Shown: in pieces, positions 34,901 to 46,066 of the stretch
How positions within the stretch are numbered: the stretch's first letter is position 1
Layout: each line of letters opens with the position of its first letter
Source: Pseudonocardia sp. EC080619-01
GTDB taxonomy: Bacteria; Actinomycetota; Actinomycetes; Mycobacteriales; Pseudonocardiaceae
Direction: 5' to 3'
Assembly (NCBI RefSeq): GCF_001420995.1
Contig: NZ_CP012184.1
Location: 3,952,501 to 4,016,500 of the forward strand
Length of the DNA stretch: 64,000 nucleotides
Made by a program: the position numbers and the translations under genes
The notes under the pieces: generated by a model
The model's database searches: none
Told to the model about the DNA's origin: nothing
Seen by the model: only the letters and a program-made list of their open reading frames with translations

Positions 34901-34972
34901 TGCCCCCGGCAGGATTCGAACCTGCGCTCCCGCCTCCGGAGGGCGGTGCTCTATCCCCTGAGCTACGGGGGC
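34901..34972 (-). tRNA. tRNA-Arg (anticodon CCG)
   Basis: A 72-nt cloverleaf on the minus strand. The acceptor stem GCCCCCG pairs with CGGGGGC and the discriminator base is A. The D-arm is GCTC...GAGC. The anticodon stem CCGCC/GGCGG holds loop CTCCGGA, giving anticodon CCG, which reads the common codon CGG. The T-arm is GCAGG-TTCGAAT-CCTGC. CCA is not encoded. A -10-like TAGTGT (34993-34988) lies 15 nt before the 5' end. It lies 1.6 kb from argS, whose enzyme charges it. Confidence 0.96.
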
Positions 34973-34987
34973 CGTGCAACAGGGAGA

Positions 34988-34993
34988 ACACTA
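34988..34993 (-). promoter_or_regulatory. -10 box of the tRNA-Arg gene
   Basis: TAGTGT on the minus strand 15 nt before the mature tRNA 5' end; no good -35 is seen because the DUF305 hairpin occupies that space. Confidence 0.4.
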
Positions 34994-34996
34994 GCG

Positions 34997-35029
34997 CACC
35001 ACCCCACCCCCTCCACACGGGGGGTGGTG
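34997..35029 (-). terminator. Hairpin after the DUF305 gene
   Basis: CACCACCCC (34997-35005) pairs with GGGGTGGTG (35021-35029), with alternative GC pairing inside the loop. It lies directly after the DUF305 stop (35034) and before the tRNA gene. Confidence 0.6.
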
Positions 35030-35033
35030 ATCG

Positions 35034-35702
35034 TCAGCTCATCGGGAGCGGCTGCGCTCCGCGCTCCGACAGCAGGCCGCGCATCAGCTCGGACTCGGCC
35101 GTCTGCGCGCTCAGCATCTGCTCGGAGAGGTTGCGGACCTCCGCGGTCTGCGCGTGGTCACGGCCGTACTCGAGCATCGACACCCCGCCCTCGTGGTGGC
35201 GCAGCATCAGCTGCAGGAAGACGACGTCGAGCTGCTGCCCGGCCGGCGTCGCACGCATCCGGGCGAGGTCCTCGGTGGTCGCCATCCCGGGCATCTGCGC
35301 CATGCCACCGCCGTGCTCCGCGTGACCGCCGTGGCCCGCGTGCGCGTCGGCCATCCAGGCCATGTGGCCGTCGGTGGGCAGGTTGGGCGCGTTCCACAGC
35401 CCCAGCCAGCCCTGCATCCGGCCGATCTGCTGGTTCTGCAGGCTCTCGATGTCGAACGCGAGCTGCCGGACCCTCGGCTCGGCGGCGCGGTCGCGCTCCC
35501 ACGAGGCCATCTCGACGGCCTGGCGGTGGTGCACGGTCATGTCCTGGGCGAAGCCGACGTCGACCGAGCCCGGCTCGGGCACGTAGGGCCCGAAAGCCCC
35601 GCGCACGGCGAACCCGGCGACCAGCACCGCCGCGACGGCGAGCACGGCGAACGTGACGGTCAGCGGGTTCCGCCAGGCGGACCGCTCCGGGGCGGGGCTC
35701 AC
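35034..35702 (-). CDS. DUF305 protein, membrane-anchored, His/Met-rich
   Basis: A 222-residue protein with one N-terminal membrane helix (about 12-36) and an exported four-helix DUF305 domain. Two HH motifs typify the fold: DMTVHHRQAVEMA (near 57) and LMLRHHEGGVSML (near 168). Between them is a His/Met-rich loop, HAGHGGHAEHGGGMAQMPGM (about 121-140), which suggests copper or similar metal binding, as proposed for CopM-like relatives. GTG 35702 overlaps the DUF3105 stop (GTGA), so the two are cotranslated. Metal identity is inference. Confidence 0.88.
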   Translation of the reverse strand: MSPAPERSAWRNPLTVTFAVLAVAAVLVAGFAVRGAFGPYVPEPGSVDVGFAQDMTVHHRQAVEMASWERDRAAEPRVRQLAFDIESLQNQQIGRMQGWLGLWNAPNLPTDGHMAWMADAHAGHGGHAEHGGGMAQMPGMATTEDLARMRATPAGQQLDVVFLQLMLRHHEGGVSMLEYGRDHAQTAEVRNLSEQMLSAQTAESELMRGLLSERGAQPLPMS

Positions 35703-36484
35703 TGGCCCGGGACCACCGGGTCGGGGGCGGGGGCGCCGCCCGGGTTCGCGCCCTCGTTCTCCGGGAACACGGTCTGCTTGTCGACAGCGGTCTGCGGCGG
35801 GATCGGGGCGAACGGCGGCGGGTTGTCCTGGTCGAAGCCCTGGGCGCCGAGCGCGTCACACGACGCGCCGACCTCGGGGTGGGTGAAGCGGTTGGTCCGC
35901 AGCGACCGGATGAACTGGTCGATCCGCTCGTCCTCGGCGTCGGTCAGCTTGAGCTGGTGACCCCAGGACTGCAGGGAGATCGGGGAGTCGAGGCCCGGGT
36001 AGGGCGACATCACCGTGTACGGCTGCCCCTCGACGCGCTGACGCAGCGACCCGAGGGCGGCCTCGTCGACCTGGTCCGGGTTGTAGGTGATCCAGATCGC
36101 GCCGTGCTCGAGCGAGTGCACGAGGTTCTCCGAGCGCACCGGCTGGGGGTAGATGACGCCGTTGCAGGCCGCCCAGAAGCCGTCGTGCGCGCCGCCGAAC
36201 GGCGGGCTGTGGGTGTAGGCGACCGACTGGAACCCGAGGACGTGCTGCAGCCCGGGGTACTCCTGGCTCACGATGCCCTCGATCGCCAGCGACGGGTCGC
36301 GGTTCTCCTCGCTCGGGGTCCACTGCGCGTTCTGGCCGCGCTGCAGCAGCGGGTAACCGATGAACCCGGCGGTCAGGGCCACGATGACGACGACGGCCGC
36401 GACGGTCCCCCAGGGGATCTGGCGCTGGTTCACCGCCCCCACCGACGGCGGACGCTTCTTGCCGGACGACTTGCCGCTGGCCAT
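35699..36484 (-). CDS. DUF3105 membrane-anchored protein
   Basis: A 261-residue protein. A Lys-rich cytoplasmic N-terminus (SGKSSGKKRP) leads to one helix (about 25-46, WGTVAAVVVIVALTAGFIGY) and an exported DUF3105 domain. That domain has PPFGGAHDGFWAACNGVIYPQPVRSE and HSLEHGAIWITYNPD, whose conserved His residues and one Cys could bind metal. A 40-residue Pro-rich tail ends it. ATG 36484 was preferred over an upstream in-frame ATG because the Lys-rich start and helix follow the usual layout. The 4-nt overlap with DUF305 and their shared topology point to a joint extracytoplasmic role, function unknown. Confidence 0.87.
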   Translation of the reverse strand: MASGKSSGKKRPPSVGAVNQRQIPWGTVAAVVVIVALTAGFIGYPLLQRGQNAQWTPSEENRDPSLAIEGIVSQEYPGLQHVLGFQSVAYTHSPPFGGAHDGFWAACNGVIYPQPVRSENLVHSLEHGAIWITYNPDQVDEAALGSLRQRVEGQPYTVMSPYPGLDSPISLQSWGHQLKLTDAEDERIDQFIRSLRTNRFTHPEVGASCDALGAQGFDQDNPPPFAPIPPQTAVDKQTVFPENEGANPGGAPAPDPVVPGQ

Positions 36485-36605
36485 GCGGGGATCCTGTTCG
36501 TGGTCGGCGGGCGGGCCACCGAGTCTAGGGACGCCCGGCCGGGGCTCCGTCCACCACCCGTGGACCGGGGCCGATACCAGCATGAAGGTGCCCGCGGTCA
36601 CCTCC

Positions 36606-36611
36606 TAGAAT
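36606..36611 (+). promoter_or_regulatory. -10 box of argS
   Basis: TAGAAT, close to consensus. It ends 4 nt before ATG 36616 and 7 nt before GTG 36619, so a leaderless argS transcript is likely and the true first codon may be the GTG. Confidence 0.55.
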
Positions 36612-36615
36612 CCCG

Positions 36616-38268
36616 ATGGTGAATCCCGACGTTCTCGCCGATCTGGTCCGTGACGTCGCGCGGGACGTGCTGACCCGACGCGACCTGGACGTCTCCGCGC
36701 TGCCCGCGGACGCCGGCGTCGAGCGTCCCCGCAACCCCGAGCACGGCGACTACGCCACGAACATCGCGCTGCGCACCGCCAAGAAGGCCGGTGTGAACCC
36801 GCGCGAGCTCGCGACCTGGCTGGCCGAGGAGCTCGCGACCCGCGACGGCGTCGCCGGCGCCGAGATCGCCGGCCCGGGCTTCATCAACCTGCGGCTGGCC
36901 GCGGACGCGCAGGGCGCGATCGTCGGCGAGGTGCTCGCGCAGGGCGAGCGCTACGGCACCGGCGACGAGCTCGCCGGCACCCGGATGAACCTCGAGTTCG
37001 TCTCGGCCAACCCGACCGGTCCGATCCACCTGGGCGGCACCCGCTGGGCCGCCGTCGGCGACGCGCTCGGCCGGGTGCTGGTCGCCCGCGGCGCCGACGT
37101 CACCCGCGAGTACTACATCAACGACGCGGGCGCCCAGATCGACCACTTCGCCGCGTCCCTGATCGCCGCCGCCACCGGCGCGCCCACCCCGGAGAACGGC
37201 TACGGCGGCGCCTACATCGGCGAGATCGCCGAGCGGGTGGTCGCCGCCGAGCCCGGCATCCTGGACCTGCCCGATGCCGAGCGGCACCAGGCGTTCCGCC
37301 GGACCGGCGTCGCGCTGATGCTCGAGGAGATGCGCCGGTCGCTGCACGAGTTCGGCACCGACTTCGACGTGTGGTTCAGCGAGCTGTCGCTGCACGAGTC
37401 CGGCGCCGTCGAGGACTCGGTCCGGCAGCTGAAGGACGACGGCAGCCTCTACGAGAAGGACGGCGCCTGGTGGCTGCGCTCCACCGAGCAGGGCGACGAC
37501 AAGGACCGGGTCGTCATCAAGAGCGACGGCACCCCGGCCTACGTCGCCGGTGACATCGCCTACCTGCGGGACAAGCGCGGCCGCGGGTTCGACCGGTGCC
37601 TCTACATGCTCGGCGCCGACCACCACGGCTACACGGTGCGGCTCAAGGCGGTCGCCGCGGCGTTCGGCGACGACCCGTCGGTCGTCGAGGTGCTGATCGG
37701 CCAGATGGTCAACCTGATCCGCGCGGGCGAGCCGGTCCGGATGAGCAAGCGGGCCGGCACGATCGTCACCCTGGAGGACTTCGTCGACGCGGTGGGTGTC
37801 GACGCGGCACGCTACTCGCTGGTGCGGTCCTCGGTGGACTCGACGCTGGACATCGACCTGGACCTGGTGTCGAGCCGGACCAGCGAGAACCCGGTCTTCT
37901 ACGTCCAGTACGCGCACGCCCGCCTCTCGTCGCTGGCCCGCAACGCGGCCGATCTCGGCGTCGAGCCGGGTGACGGCTACGGCCTGCTCGTCCACGACCG
38001 CGAGGGCGACCTGATCCGGACGCTCGGCGAGTTCCCCGACGTCGTCCGCACGGCGGCCGAGCTGCGGGAACCGCACCGGGTGGCGCGCTACCTGGAGTCG
38101 CTCGCCGGGGCCTACCACAAGTTCTACGACTCCTGCCGCGTCCTGCCCCAGGGCGACGAGGAGATCTCCGACCTGCACCGGGCCCGGCTGTCGCTCTGCG
38201 GCGCCGCCCGACGCGTGCTCGCCAACGGGCTCGGCCTGCTCGGTGTCGGCGCGCCCGAACGGATGTGA
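36616..38268 (+). CDS. argS: Arginyl-tRNA synthetase
   Basis: A 550-residue class I synthetase that charges tRNA-Arg. The N-terminal Add1 domain (about 1-110) recognises the D-loop. The HIGH-equivalent motif is [10 protein letters not shown] (near 130). The KMSKS loop is replaced by RMSKRAGT (near 377), as usual for ArgRS. The C-terminal anticodon-binding helical domain ends with [25 protein letters not shown]. Length and wording match the mycobacterial protein. There is no Shine-Dalgarno and TAGAAT lies just upstream. ATG 36616 is used here; GTG 36619 would drop only one residue. It opens the argS-lysA-hom-thrC-thrB run. Confidence 0.97.
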   Translation: MVNPDVLADLVRDVARDVLTRRDLDVSALPADAGVERPRNPEHGDYATNIALRTAKKAGVNPRELATWLAEELATRDGVAGAEIAGPGFINLRLAADAQGAIVGEVLAQGERYGTGDELAGTRMNLEFVSANPTGPIHLGGTRWAAVGDALGRVLVARGADVTREYYINDAGAQIDHFAASLIAAATGAPTPENGYGGAYIGEIAERVVAAEPGILDLPDAERHQAFRRTGVALMLEEMRRSLHEFGTDFDVWFSELSLHESGAVEDSVRQLKDDGSLYEKDGAWWLRSTEQGDDKDRVVIKSDGTPAYVAGDIAYLRDKRGRGFDRCLYMLGADHHGYTVRLKAVAAAFGDDPSVVEVLIGQMVNLIRAGEPVRMSKRAGTIVTLEDFVDAVGVDAARYSLVRSSVDSTLDIDLDLVSSRTSENPVFYVQYAHARLSSLARNAADLGVEPGDGYGLLVHDREGDLIRTLGEFPDVVRTAAELREPHRVARYLESLAGAYHKFYDSCRVLPQGDEEISDLHRARLSLCGAARRVLANGLGLLGVGAPERM

Positions 38269-38273
38269 CACCC

Positions 38274-39728
38274 ATGCGCGCTCACCCCGCCGGCCCGCTG
38301 CACGCCGGCATCACCCCCGCACCCGAGTCGGCCGGCCCGCGCCCGGAGTCGGCCGCCGCGATGGACGCCCTCGCCCCGGCCGTGTGGCCGCGCGGCGCGG
38401 CCCGCGGCGACGACGGCGCCCTGCGGATCGCCGGGACCGACGTCCGCGATCTCGCAGCGGCCCACGGCACGCCGCTGTTCGTGCTCGACGAGGCCGACTT
38501 CCGCTCCCGCTGCGCCGAGTTCGCCGCCGCGTTCGGGGCGTCCGCCGTGCACTACGCGGCCAAGGCGTTCCTGTGCACCGAGGTCGCCCGCTGGGTCGCG
38601 CAGGAGGGGCTGTCGCTCGACGTCTGCTCCGGCGGCGAGCTGGCCGTCGCGTTGCGTGCCGGGTTCCCTCCGCCGCGGATCGCGTTGCACGGCAACAACA
38701 AGTCCGTCCCGGAGCTGGCGGCGGCGGTGGACGCCGGTGTCGGCGGCGTCGTCGTCGACAGCTTCGACGAGATCGCCCGCCTGGAGGCCGTCGCGGCCGA
38801 GCGGGGCGTGACGGCGCCGGTGCTGATCCGGCTGACCGTCGGCGTCGAGGCGCACACCCACGAGTACATCGCGACCGCGCACGAGGACCAGAAGTTCGGC
38901 TTCTCGATCGCCGCGGGCAGTGCAGGCGAGAAGGACTCGGCGGCGATCGAGGCCGCCCGCCGGGTGGTCGCCGCGCGGCACCTGGAGCTGGTCGGGCTGC
39001 ACAGCCACATCGGCAGCCAGATCTTCGACACCGAGGGCTTCGAGGCCGCCGCCCGCCGCGTCGTCAAGGTCCTCGCCGACCTGCACGCCGAGCACGGCAC
39101 GGAGAACCTGGCCGCGCTGCGCACCCTCGACCTGGGCGGCGGCATCGGCATCGCCTACCGCCCCGGCGAGGTGCCGCTGTCCATGCCGGCGCTGGCCGAG
39201 GAGCTGCGCGCGATCGTCAAGCGCGAGTGCGCGGCGTCCGGGCTGGACGTCCCGGCGATCGCCGTCGAGCCGGGCCGGGCCATCGCCGGGCCGGGCACCG
39301 TCACCGTCTACGAGGTGGGGACGATCAAGGACGTGCCGCTGGGCGGGTACTCCCGGCGCTACGTCAGCGTCGACGGCGGGATGAGCGACAACATCCGCAC
39401 CTCGCTCTACGACGCCGAGTACGACGTCCGGCTGGTGTCGCGATCGTCCGAGCGGGACTCGGTGCCGGGCGGCGACGAGCCGGTGCTGTCCCGGGTGGTC
39501 GGCAAGCACTGCGAGTCCGGTGACATCGTGGTGCGCGACTGCTGGCTGCCGGCCGATCTCGCGCCGGGTGACCTGCTGGCGGTCGCGGCCACGGGTGCGT
39601 ACTGCTACGCCATGGCGTCCGGTTACAACCGGCTGCCGCGGCCCGCGGTCGTCGCGGTGCGCGAGGGGGCCGACCGGACCCTGTTGCGCCGCGAGACACT
39701 GGAGGACCAGTTCCGGTTCGAGGTGTGA
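38274..39728 (+). CDS. lysA: Diaminopimelate decarboxylase
   Basis: A 484-residue PLP enzyme that makes lysine from meso-diaminopimelate, the last step of lysine synthesis. The alanine-racemase-like barrel carries the PLP lysine in [10 protein letters not shown] (near 103). Then come [26 protein letters not shown] and [12 protein letters not shown]. The C-terminal beta domain has the substrate Cys in GKHCESGD and [15 protein letters not shown] 38274 lies 5 nt after the argS stop; GTG 38265, overlapping that stop, is a possible alternative adding three residues. Tight spacing implies cotranscription with argS. Confidence 0.96.
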   Translation: MRAHPAGPLHAGITPAPESAGPRPESAAAMDALAPAVWPRGAARGDDGALRIAGTDVRDLAAAHGTPLFVLDEADFRSRCAEFAAAFGASAVHYAAKAFLCTEVARWVAQEGLSLDVCSGGELAVALRAGFPPPRIALHGNNKSVPELAAAVDAGVGGVVVDSFDEIARLEAVAAERGVTAPVLIRLTVGVEAHTHEYIATAHEDQKFGFSIAAGSAGEKDSAAIEAARRVVAARHLELVGLHSHIGSQIFDTEGFEAAARRVVKVLADLHAEHGTENLAALRTLDLGGGIGIAYRPGEVPLSMPALAEELRAIVKRECAASGLDVPAIAVEPGRAIAGPGTVTVYEVGTIKDVPLGGYSRRYVSVDGGMSDNIRTSLYDAEYDVRLVSRSSERDSVPGGDEPVLSRVVGKHCESGDIVVRDCWLPADLAPGDLLAVAATGAYCYAMASGYNRLPRPAVVAVREGADRTLLRRETLEDQFRFEV

Positions 39729-39739
39729 GCGATCCGCGG

Positions 39740-39763
39740 GCCGGGTGACAACGGCCACCCGGC
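39740..39763 (+). terminator. Hairpin between lysA and hom
   Basis: GCCGGGTG (39740-39747) pairs with CACCCGGC (39756-39763), with an 8-nt loop, 11 nt after the lysA stop. It may be a partial terminator or an mRNA-end stabiliser, since hom follows 72 nt later. Confidence 0.4.
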
Positions 39764-39835
39764 GCTGCCCGGGAGGGTCTGACCAGGAATGATCGGCGCC
39801 CGCTGAGGGGTGGGCGCGGTACTCGAGGAGGGCAC

Positions 39836-41242
<1,407 letters not shown>

Positions 41243-41333
41243 GCCCGGAGCCGGTGCGCGCCGTCGCGCCGCGACCGGAGGAACGGTGCACGATTTCCGG
41301 CTGCCGCCGGAGGAACACGGGAGGCGACCGGCG

Positions 41334-42482
41334 ATGACCGGCAGCGTGCAGAACGTCCGGGGGCCGGCCGCCGGCCGTCCGGATCTCGCGGCGCAGGTGG
41401 CGGGCGCGGTCGCGCCCCCGCCGCCGGGCCACTGGCCCGGGATCATCGAGGCGTACCGGAACCGGATGCCGGTGCAGCCGGACTGGACCGTGGTGACCCT
41501 CGGCGAGGGCGGCACCCCGCTGCTGCCGGCCCCGCGGCTGTCCGAGCGGACCGGCTGCCAGGTGTTCCTGAAGGTCGACGGGGCGAACCCGACCGGGTCC
41601 TTCAAGGACCGCGGGATGACGATGGCGGTCACCGCGGCACTCGCCGAGGGCAAGCAGAGCGTGCTCTGCGCCTCCACCGGCAACACCTCGGCGTCGGCGG
41701 CCGCCTACGCGACCCGGGCCGGGATGACCTGCGCGGTGCTGGTGCCGCGCGGCAAGATCGCGCTCGGCAAGCTGGCCCAGGCCGTCGCGCACGGGGCCCG
41801 CATCCTGCAGATCGACGGCAACTTCGACGACTGTCTGGAGCTCGCGCGCAAGACCACCGCGGACTATCCGGCGATCGCGCTGGTCAACTCGGTGAACCCG
41901 ACCCGGATCGCCGGGCAGGCGTCGGCCGCCTACGAGATCTGCGACCAGCTCGGGCAGGCCCCCGACATCCACTGCCTTCCGGTCGGCAACGCCGGCAACA
42001 TCACCGCGTACTGGCAGGGCTACCGCGGCTACCACGCCGACGGCGTGATCTCCGAGCTGCCGCGGATGTTCGGCTTCCAGGCCGCGGGTGCCGCGCCGCT
42101 GGTGCACGGTGCTCCGGTCACCGAGCCGGAGACGATCGCGACCGCGATCCGGATCGGTGCCCCGGCGTCGTGGAAGGGGGCGACCACCGCGCGCGACGAG
42201 TCGGGCGGGCGTTTCGCCGCCGTCACCGACGACGAGATCCTGACCGCCTACCGGATGCTCTCCGCCGAGGAGGGCGTGTTCGTCGAGCCGGCGTCGGCGT
42301 CGAGCGTCGCCGGGCTGCTGCAGTCGCACGCGGACGGCTCGCTGCCCACCGGGTCGCTGGTCGTCTGCACGGTGACCGGGCACGGCCTCAAGGACCCGGA
42401 CACCGCGCTGCTCACCGCGCCGGACCCGGAGATCGTCCCGATCGACCCTGGCGCCGTCGCGGCGGCCCTCGAGCTGGCCTGA
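41334..42482 (+). CDS. thrC: Threonine synthase
   Basis: A 382-residue PLP enzyme that converts O-phosphohomoserine to threonine. The PLP lysine is in [12 protein letters not shown] (near 86). The phosphate loop is [13 protein letters not shown], and [15 protein letters not shown] binds substrate. It is the short actinobacterial type. ATG 41334 has GGGAGG 9 nt upstream. GTG 41286 has GGAGG 4 nt upstream and would add 16 residues, so the start is not settled; the ATG is closer to the mycobacterial length. The stop overlaps the thrB ATG by one base (TGATG). Confidence 0.95.
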   Translation: MTGSVQNVRGPAAGRPDLAAQVAGAVAPPPPGHWPGIIEAYRNRMPVQPDWTVVTLGEGGTPLLPAPRLSERTGCQVFLKVDGANPTGSFKDRGMTMAVTAALAEGKQSVLCASTGNTSASAAAYATRAGMTCAVLVPRGKIALGKLAQAVAHGARILQIDGNFDDCLELARKTTADYPAIALVNSVNPTRIAGQASAAYEICDQLGQAPDIHCLPVGNAGNITAYWQGYRGYHADGVISELPRMFGFQAAGAAPLVHGAPVTEPETIATAIRIGAPASWKGATTARDESGGRFAAVTDDEILTAYRMLSAEEGVFVEPASASSVAGLLQSHADGSLPTGSLVVCTVTGHGLKDPDTALLTAPDPEIVPIDPGAVAAALELA

Positions 42483-43384
42483 TGGGACGTCCGACGCGCG
42501 TCCGGATCCGCGTCCCGGGTTCGACGGCGAACCTGGGGCCCGGTTTCGACTGCCTCGGGATGGCGCTCGGCCTGTACGACGAGATCGACGTCGAGGTCCA
42601 GCCGACCCCCGGGGTGTTCGTGGACGTCGCGGGGGAGGGCTCCCGGTTCGTCCCGCGCGACGAGCGGCACCTCGTCCTCCGTGCCATGCGGCAGGCGTTC
42701 GAGGTGTTCGGCGGGGCCCCGGTGGGGCTGCGGCTGCGCTGCACGAACGCCGTGCCGCACTCGCGCGGGCTGGGCAGCTCGGCGGCCGCCGCCGTCGCGG
42801 GCGTGACGGCGGCCGCGGTGCTCTCGGGGCACGACCACGAGCTGGAGCGCGACGCGGTCCTGCAGATCGCCGCCGGGATGGAGGGCCACGCCGACAACGC
42901 CGCGGCCAGCCTGCTCGGCGGGTTCGTGGTGGCGTGGGAGGTGCAGGGCTCGGCCCGCCGCTTCCACGCGGAGAAGCTCGACGTGCACCCGGACGTGCGA
43001 CCGGTCGCCCTCGTGGCCGGGACCGAGTCCTCGACCAAGACCACCCGTGGGCTGCTGCCCGAGCAGGTCCCGCTGGGGGACGCGGCGTTCACCGGCAGCC
43101 GCTGCGCGCTCGCCGTGCTGGCGATGACCCGGCGACCCGAGCTGCTGCTCGCGGCGACCGAGGACCGGCTGCACCAGCCCTACCGGCGGCCGGCCTACCC
43201 GTCGTCGTTGCGGCTGGTGGAGGCGTTGCGCAGCCACGGCGTCCCGGCCGCGATCTCCGGCGCCGGGCCGACGGTCCTCGCGCTCACCTCGGACGGGACG
43301 GTGCCCGCCGACGTCGACACCGACGGTTTCGCGGTCCGCGCGCTGCCGGTCGACACCGACGGCGTCCGCGTCGAGATCGTCTGA
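42482..43384 (+). CDS. thrB: Homoserine kinase
   Basis: A 300-residue GHMP-superfamily kinase that phosphorylates homoserine for threonine synthase. The N-terminal VPGSTANLGPGFDCLGMAL, the ATP loop PHSRGLGSSAAAAVAG (near 95-110) and the C-terminal SGAGPTVLAL are the three GHMP motifs. ATG 42482 shares its A with the thrC stop codon, so the two are translationally coupled. It is the last threonine gene before the rho leader. Confidence 0.95.
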   Translation: MGRPTRVRIRVPGSTANLGPGFDCLGMALGLYDEIDVEVQPTPGVFVDVAGEGSRFVPRDERHLVLRAMRQAFEVFGGAPVGLRLRCTNAVPHSRGLGSSAAAAVAGVTAAAVLSGHDHELERDAVLQIAAGMEGHADNAAASLLGGFVVAWEVQGSARRFHAEKLDVHPDVRPVALVAGTESSTKTTRGLLPEQVPLGDAAFTGSRCALAVLAMTRRPELLLAATEDRLHQPYRRPAYPSSLRLVEALRSHGVPAAISGAGPTVLALTSDGTVPADVDTDGFAVRALPVDTDGVRVEIV

Positions 43385-43431
43385 CGTGAGCAACGCGACC
43401 CGGTTCGTCGGCGCGTCGCGGTGGGGGGTTG

Positions 43432-43460
43432 TTGCCGCCCAGGGGCGATACGTCTAGTCT
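43432..43460 (+). promoter_or_regulatory. Predicted rho promoter and long leader
   Basis: TTGCCG (43432-43437), a 17-nt spacer and TAGTCT (43455-43460) predict a transcript starting near 43467, which leaves about 225 nt of leader before the rho GTG. The leader (43467-43692) has T-rich patches and a short hairpin but no gene. Long leaders on rho genes commonly serve autoregulation by Rho itself; that is background, not shown here. Confidence 0.45.
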
Positions 43461-43692
43461 CGCCGGTGCATGGCGATCCACGCGACATCGGCGTAGTCTT
43501 GCGGCCGGGCCCGCTCGCCCGATCTCCTTTTCTGACTGGACTCGGAATCCCGAACGGGCGGCCTGACTCCCACGACGTCGTTGTGGGCACCATCTTTGTG
43601 AATGCTGCCGGTGCGGGCTCTCCGCGCCGGTCGAGCGTGCGACATTTTCCCTGACCTGGACAGGACAACCGGGTCGGTCAGGAAGGAACTCT

Positions 43693-45936
43693 GTGAGCGA
43701 GACCGATCTCGCCGGTACCGGGACCGCGTCGAACGAGGCGGCGCCCCGCCGTCGCGGTGGCCTGTCCGGCATGGTGCTGGCCGAGCTGCGTCAGCTGGCC
43801 ACCGAGCTGAACGTCCCGGACATCTCCGGTATGCGGAAGGGCGATCTGATCGCCGCGATCAAGGAGCGTCAGGGCGGCGCGGCCGCGCCGGCGCGCAAGT
43901 CGCGGTCGAAGGCCGGTTCCGACGGCGCCGAGACGCCGCAGCTCCCCCTCGGCGACACCGGTGCGGACACCACCGCGCCCGCCGCCAACGGCTCCGGTGG
44001 TGCGGCGAAGCCCGCCGCCACCGAGGAGGCCCCCGCGCCGCGCACCCGCCGCCGTCGTGCGGCGACCCGGCCCGCCGGTGCCCCCGAGTCGGCTGCCGAG
44101 CCGGCCGACGCCCCCGCGAGCACGCCCGCCGAGGCCGCTCCCGTGACGCCGGCCGCCGAGGCCGTGAAGGCCCTGACCGCCGAGAGCGCTCCGGCCGAGG
44201 CCCCCGCCACGACGGACCGCGAGCCGAAGACGGGCGACGACCGCAACGACGACGGCCAGGACGGCGGCGGACGCCGTGCCCGCACCCGGCGCCGCGGCGG
44301 CCAGGGTGGCGACGACGCCCCGCGCGACGGCGGCCGGGACGGCCAGAAGGACTCCGGCCAGAAGGACTCCGGCCAGAAGGACTCCGGCCAGAAGGACCCG
44401 GGCGAGAAGGACCAGGGCCGGAAGGACGCGGGCCAGCGCGACGCCGGTCAGCGCGACGCGCAGTCCGACTCCGGTTCCGACGACGGCCGTGACGGCGGCC
44501 GCGGCCGCAACCGCAACGACGGTGGCAACGACCGCAACAACGACCGCAACAACGACAACGGCCGCGGCGGCAACGACCGCAACGACAACGGCCGGGGCGG
44601 TCGCAACCGCAACGACGACAACGACGGCGGGCGGAACAACCGCAACCGCAACCGGAACGACAACAACGACGACCTGGACGACGACGGCGACGGCCGCGGC
44701 CGTCGCGGGCGCCGCTTCCGGGACCGTCGCCGGGGCCGGGACCGCGAGCGCACCGGCGGGGGCGGCGGCAACGTCGACACCGAGATCCGCGACGACGACG
44801 TCCTGCTGCCGGTCGCCGGCATCGTCGACATCCTGGACAACTACGCGTTCGTGCGGACCACCGGCTACCTGTCCGGCCCGACCGACGTCTACGTCTCGAT
44901 GTCGATGGTGCGCAAGAACGGCCTGCGCCGCGGTGACGCGATCACCGGTGCGGTCCGCCAGCCCCGCGAGGGCGAGCAGCAGCGCCAGAAGTTCAACCCG
45001 CTGGTGCGGGTCGACACCATCAACGGCCGCGACCCCGAGTCCGCGCGCCAGCGTGCCGAGTTCACCAAGCTGACCCCGCTCTACCCGAACGAGCGGCTCC
45101 GCCTGGAGACCGACCCGACCCAGCTCACCACCCGGGTCATCGACCTGGTGATGCCGGTCGGCAAGGGGCAGCGCGCCCTGATCGTGTCGCCGCCGAAGGC
45201 GGGCAAGACGACGATCATGCAGAACATCGCGAACGCGATCACGACGAACAACCCCGAGTGCCACCTCATGGTCGTCCTCGTCGACGAGCGGCCGGAGGAG
45301 GTCACCGACATGCAGCGGTCGGTGAAGGGCGAGGTCATCGCCTCGACCTTCGACCGCCCGCCGTCGGACCACACCACCGTCGCGGAGCTCTCCATCGAGC
45401 GGGCGAAGCGCCTGGTGGAGATGGGGCACGACGTCGTCGTCCTGCTGGACAACATCACCCGTCTCGGCCGCGCCTACAACCTGGCCGCGCCGGCGTCGGG
45501 CCGGATCCTCTCCGGTGGTGTCGACTCGACCGCGCTGTACCCGCCGAAGCGCTTCCTGGGCGCCGCGCGGAACATCGAGGACGGCGGCTCGCTGACGATC
45601 TTCGCGACCGCGCTGGTCGAGACCGGGTCCACGATGGACACGGTGATCTTCGAGGAGTTCAAGGGCACCGGCAACGCCGAGCTCAAGCTGGACCGCAAGA
45701 TCGCCGACAAGCGCGTCTTCCCGGCGATCGACGTCGGCGACAGCGGCACCCGCAAGGAAGAGCTGCTCATGTCGCCGGACGAGCACGCGGTGATGGTCAA
45801 GCTCCGTCGCGTCCTCTCCGCGCTGGACGACCAGCAGGCCATCGACCTGGTGCTCGACCGGCTCAAGAAGACCAAGACCAACATCGAGTTCCTGATGCAG
45901 GTCGCGAAGAACGCGCCCGGCAAGGACGAGGACTAG
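43693..45936 (+). CDS. rho: Transcription termination factor Rho with long low-complexity insertion
   Basis: A 747-residue hexameric RNA-dependent ATPase that ends transcription. The Rho_N helical bundle is at about 20-55 ([28 protein letters not shown]). Residues about 60-360 are an inserted Ala/Pro/Glu then Gly/Gln/Lys/Asp and Asn/Asp/Arg/Gly region, far longer than in E. coli Rho (419 residues in total). The RNA-binding cold-shock fold follows (near 365-430), then Walker [10 protein letters not shown] (about 499-507), [14 protein letters not shown], and a normal C-terminus. GTG 43693 has AAGGA upstream. A strong hairpin closes the gene at 45950. Confidence 0.97.
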   Translation: MSETDLAGTGTASNEAAPRRRGGLSGMVLAELRQLATELNVPDISGMRKGDLIAAIKERQGGAAAPARKSRSKAGSDGAETPQLPLGDTGADTTAPAANGSGGAAKPAATEEAPAPRTRRRRAATRPAGAPESAAEPADAPASTPAEAAPVTPAAEAVKALTAESAPAEAPATTDREPKTGDDRNDDGQDGGGRRARTRRRGGQGGDDAPRDGGRDGQKDSGQKDSGQKDSGQKDPGEKDQGRKDAGQRDAGQRDAQSDSGSDDGRDGGRGRNRNDGGNDRNNDRNNDNGRGGNDRNDNGRGGRNRNDDNDGGRNNRNRNRNDNNDDLDDDGDGRGRRGRRFRDRRRGRDRERTGGGGGNVDTEIRDDDVLLPVAGIVDILDNYAFVRTTGYLSGPTDVYVSMSMVRKNGLRRGDAITGAVRQPREGEQQRQKFNPLVRVDTINGRDPESARQRAEFTKLTPLYPNERLRLETDPTQLTTRVIDLVMPVGKGQRALIVSPPKAGKTTIMQNIANAITTNNPECHLMVVLVDERPEEVTDMQRSVKGEVIASTFDRPPSDHTTVAELSIERAKRLVEMGHDVVVLLDNITRLGRAYNLAAPASGRILSGGVDSTALYPPKRFLGAARNIEDGGSLTIFATALVETGSTMDTVIFEEFKGTGNAELKLDRKIADKRVFPAIDVGDSGTRKEELLMSPDEHAVMVKLRRVLSALDDQQAIDLVLDRLKKTKTNIEFLMQVAKNAPGKDED
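44341..44460 (+). repeat. 15-bp tandem repeat inside rho
   Basis: Eight in-frame units of 15 bp. The first three (44341-44385) are identical GGCCAGAAGGACTCC, and the later units diverge (GGCGAGAAGGACCAG, GGCCGGAAGGACGCG, GGTCAGCGCGACGCG). They encode GQKDS-type pentapeptides. Identical neighbours suggest recent slippage, so copy number may differ between strains. Confidence 0.9.
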
Positions 45937-45949
45937 GTCGCAGGCCACG

Positions 45950-45988
45950 CACCCGGGCCCCGGTGGGAATTCCACCGGGGCCCGGGTG
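45950..45988 (+). terminator. rho terminator hairpin
   Basis: A perfect 17-bp stem (45950-45966 with 45972-45988; arm CACCCGGGCCCCGGTGG) and loop GAATT, 14 nt after the rho stop. The strongest hairpin in the window. Only a short T-containing tail follows. Confidence 0.8.
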
Positions 45989-46066
45989 GTTGAATGGTCC
46001 GTCAGCTTCCCGGCTCCGGTTCACCCGCCCGTGCGGGACCCGGCGGCCACCGAGAGGAGAAATCCC

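Noticed and set aside
34752-35018. An 88-codon minus-strand frame running through the tRNA-Arg gene into tetR
   Set aside because: It would be translated through a tRNA. Only its last nine codons, after a -10 box, are considered as a leader frame.
44341-44460. Frameshift or assembly artefact in rho
   Set aside because: The 15-bp units keep the reading frame and the flanking Rho domains are intact on both sides.
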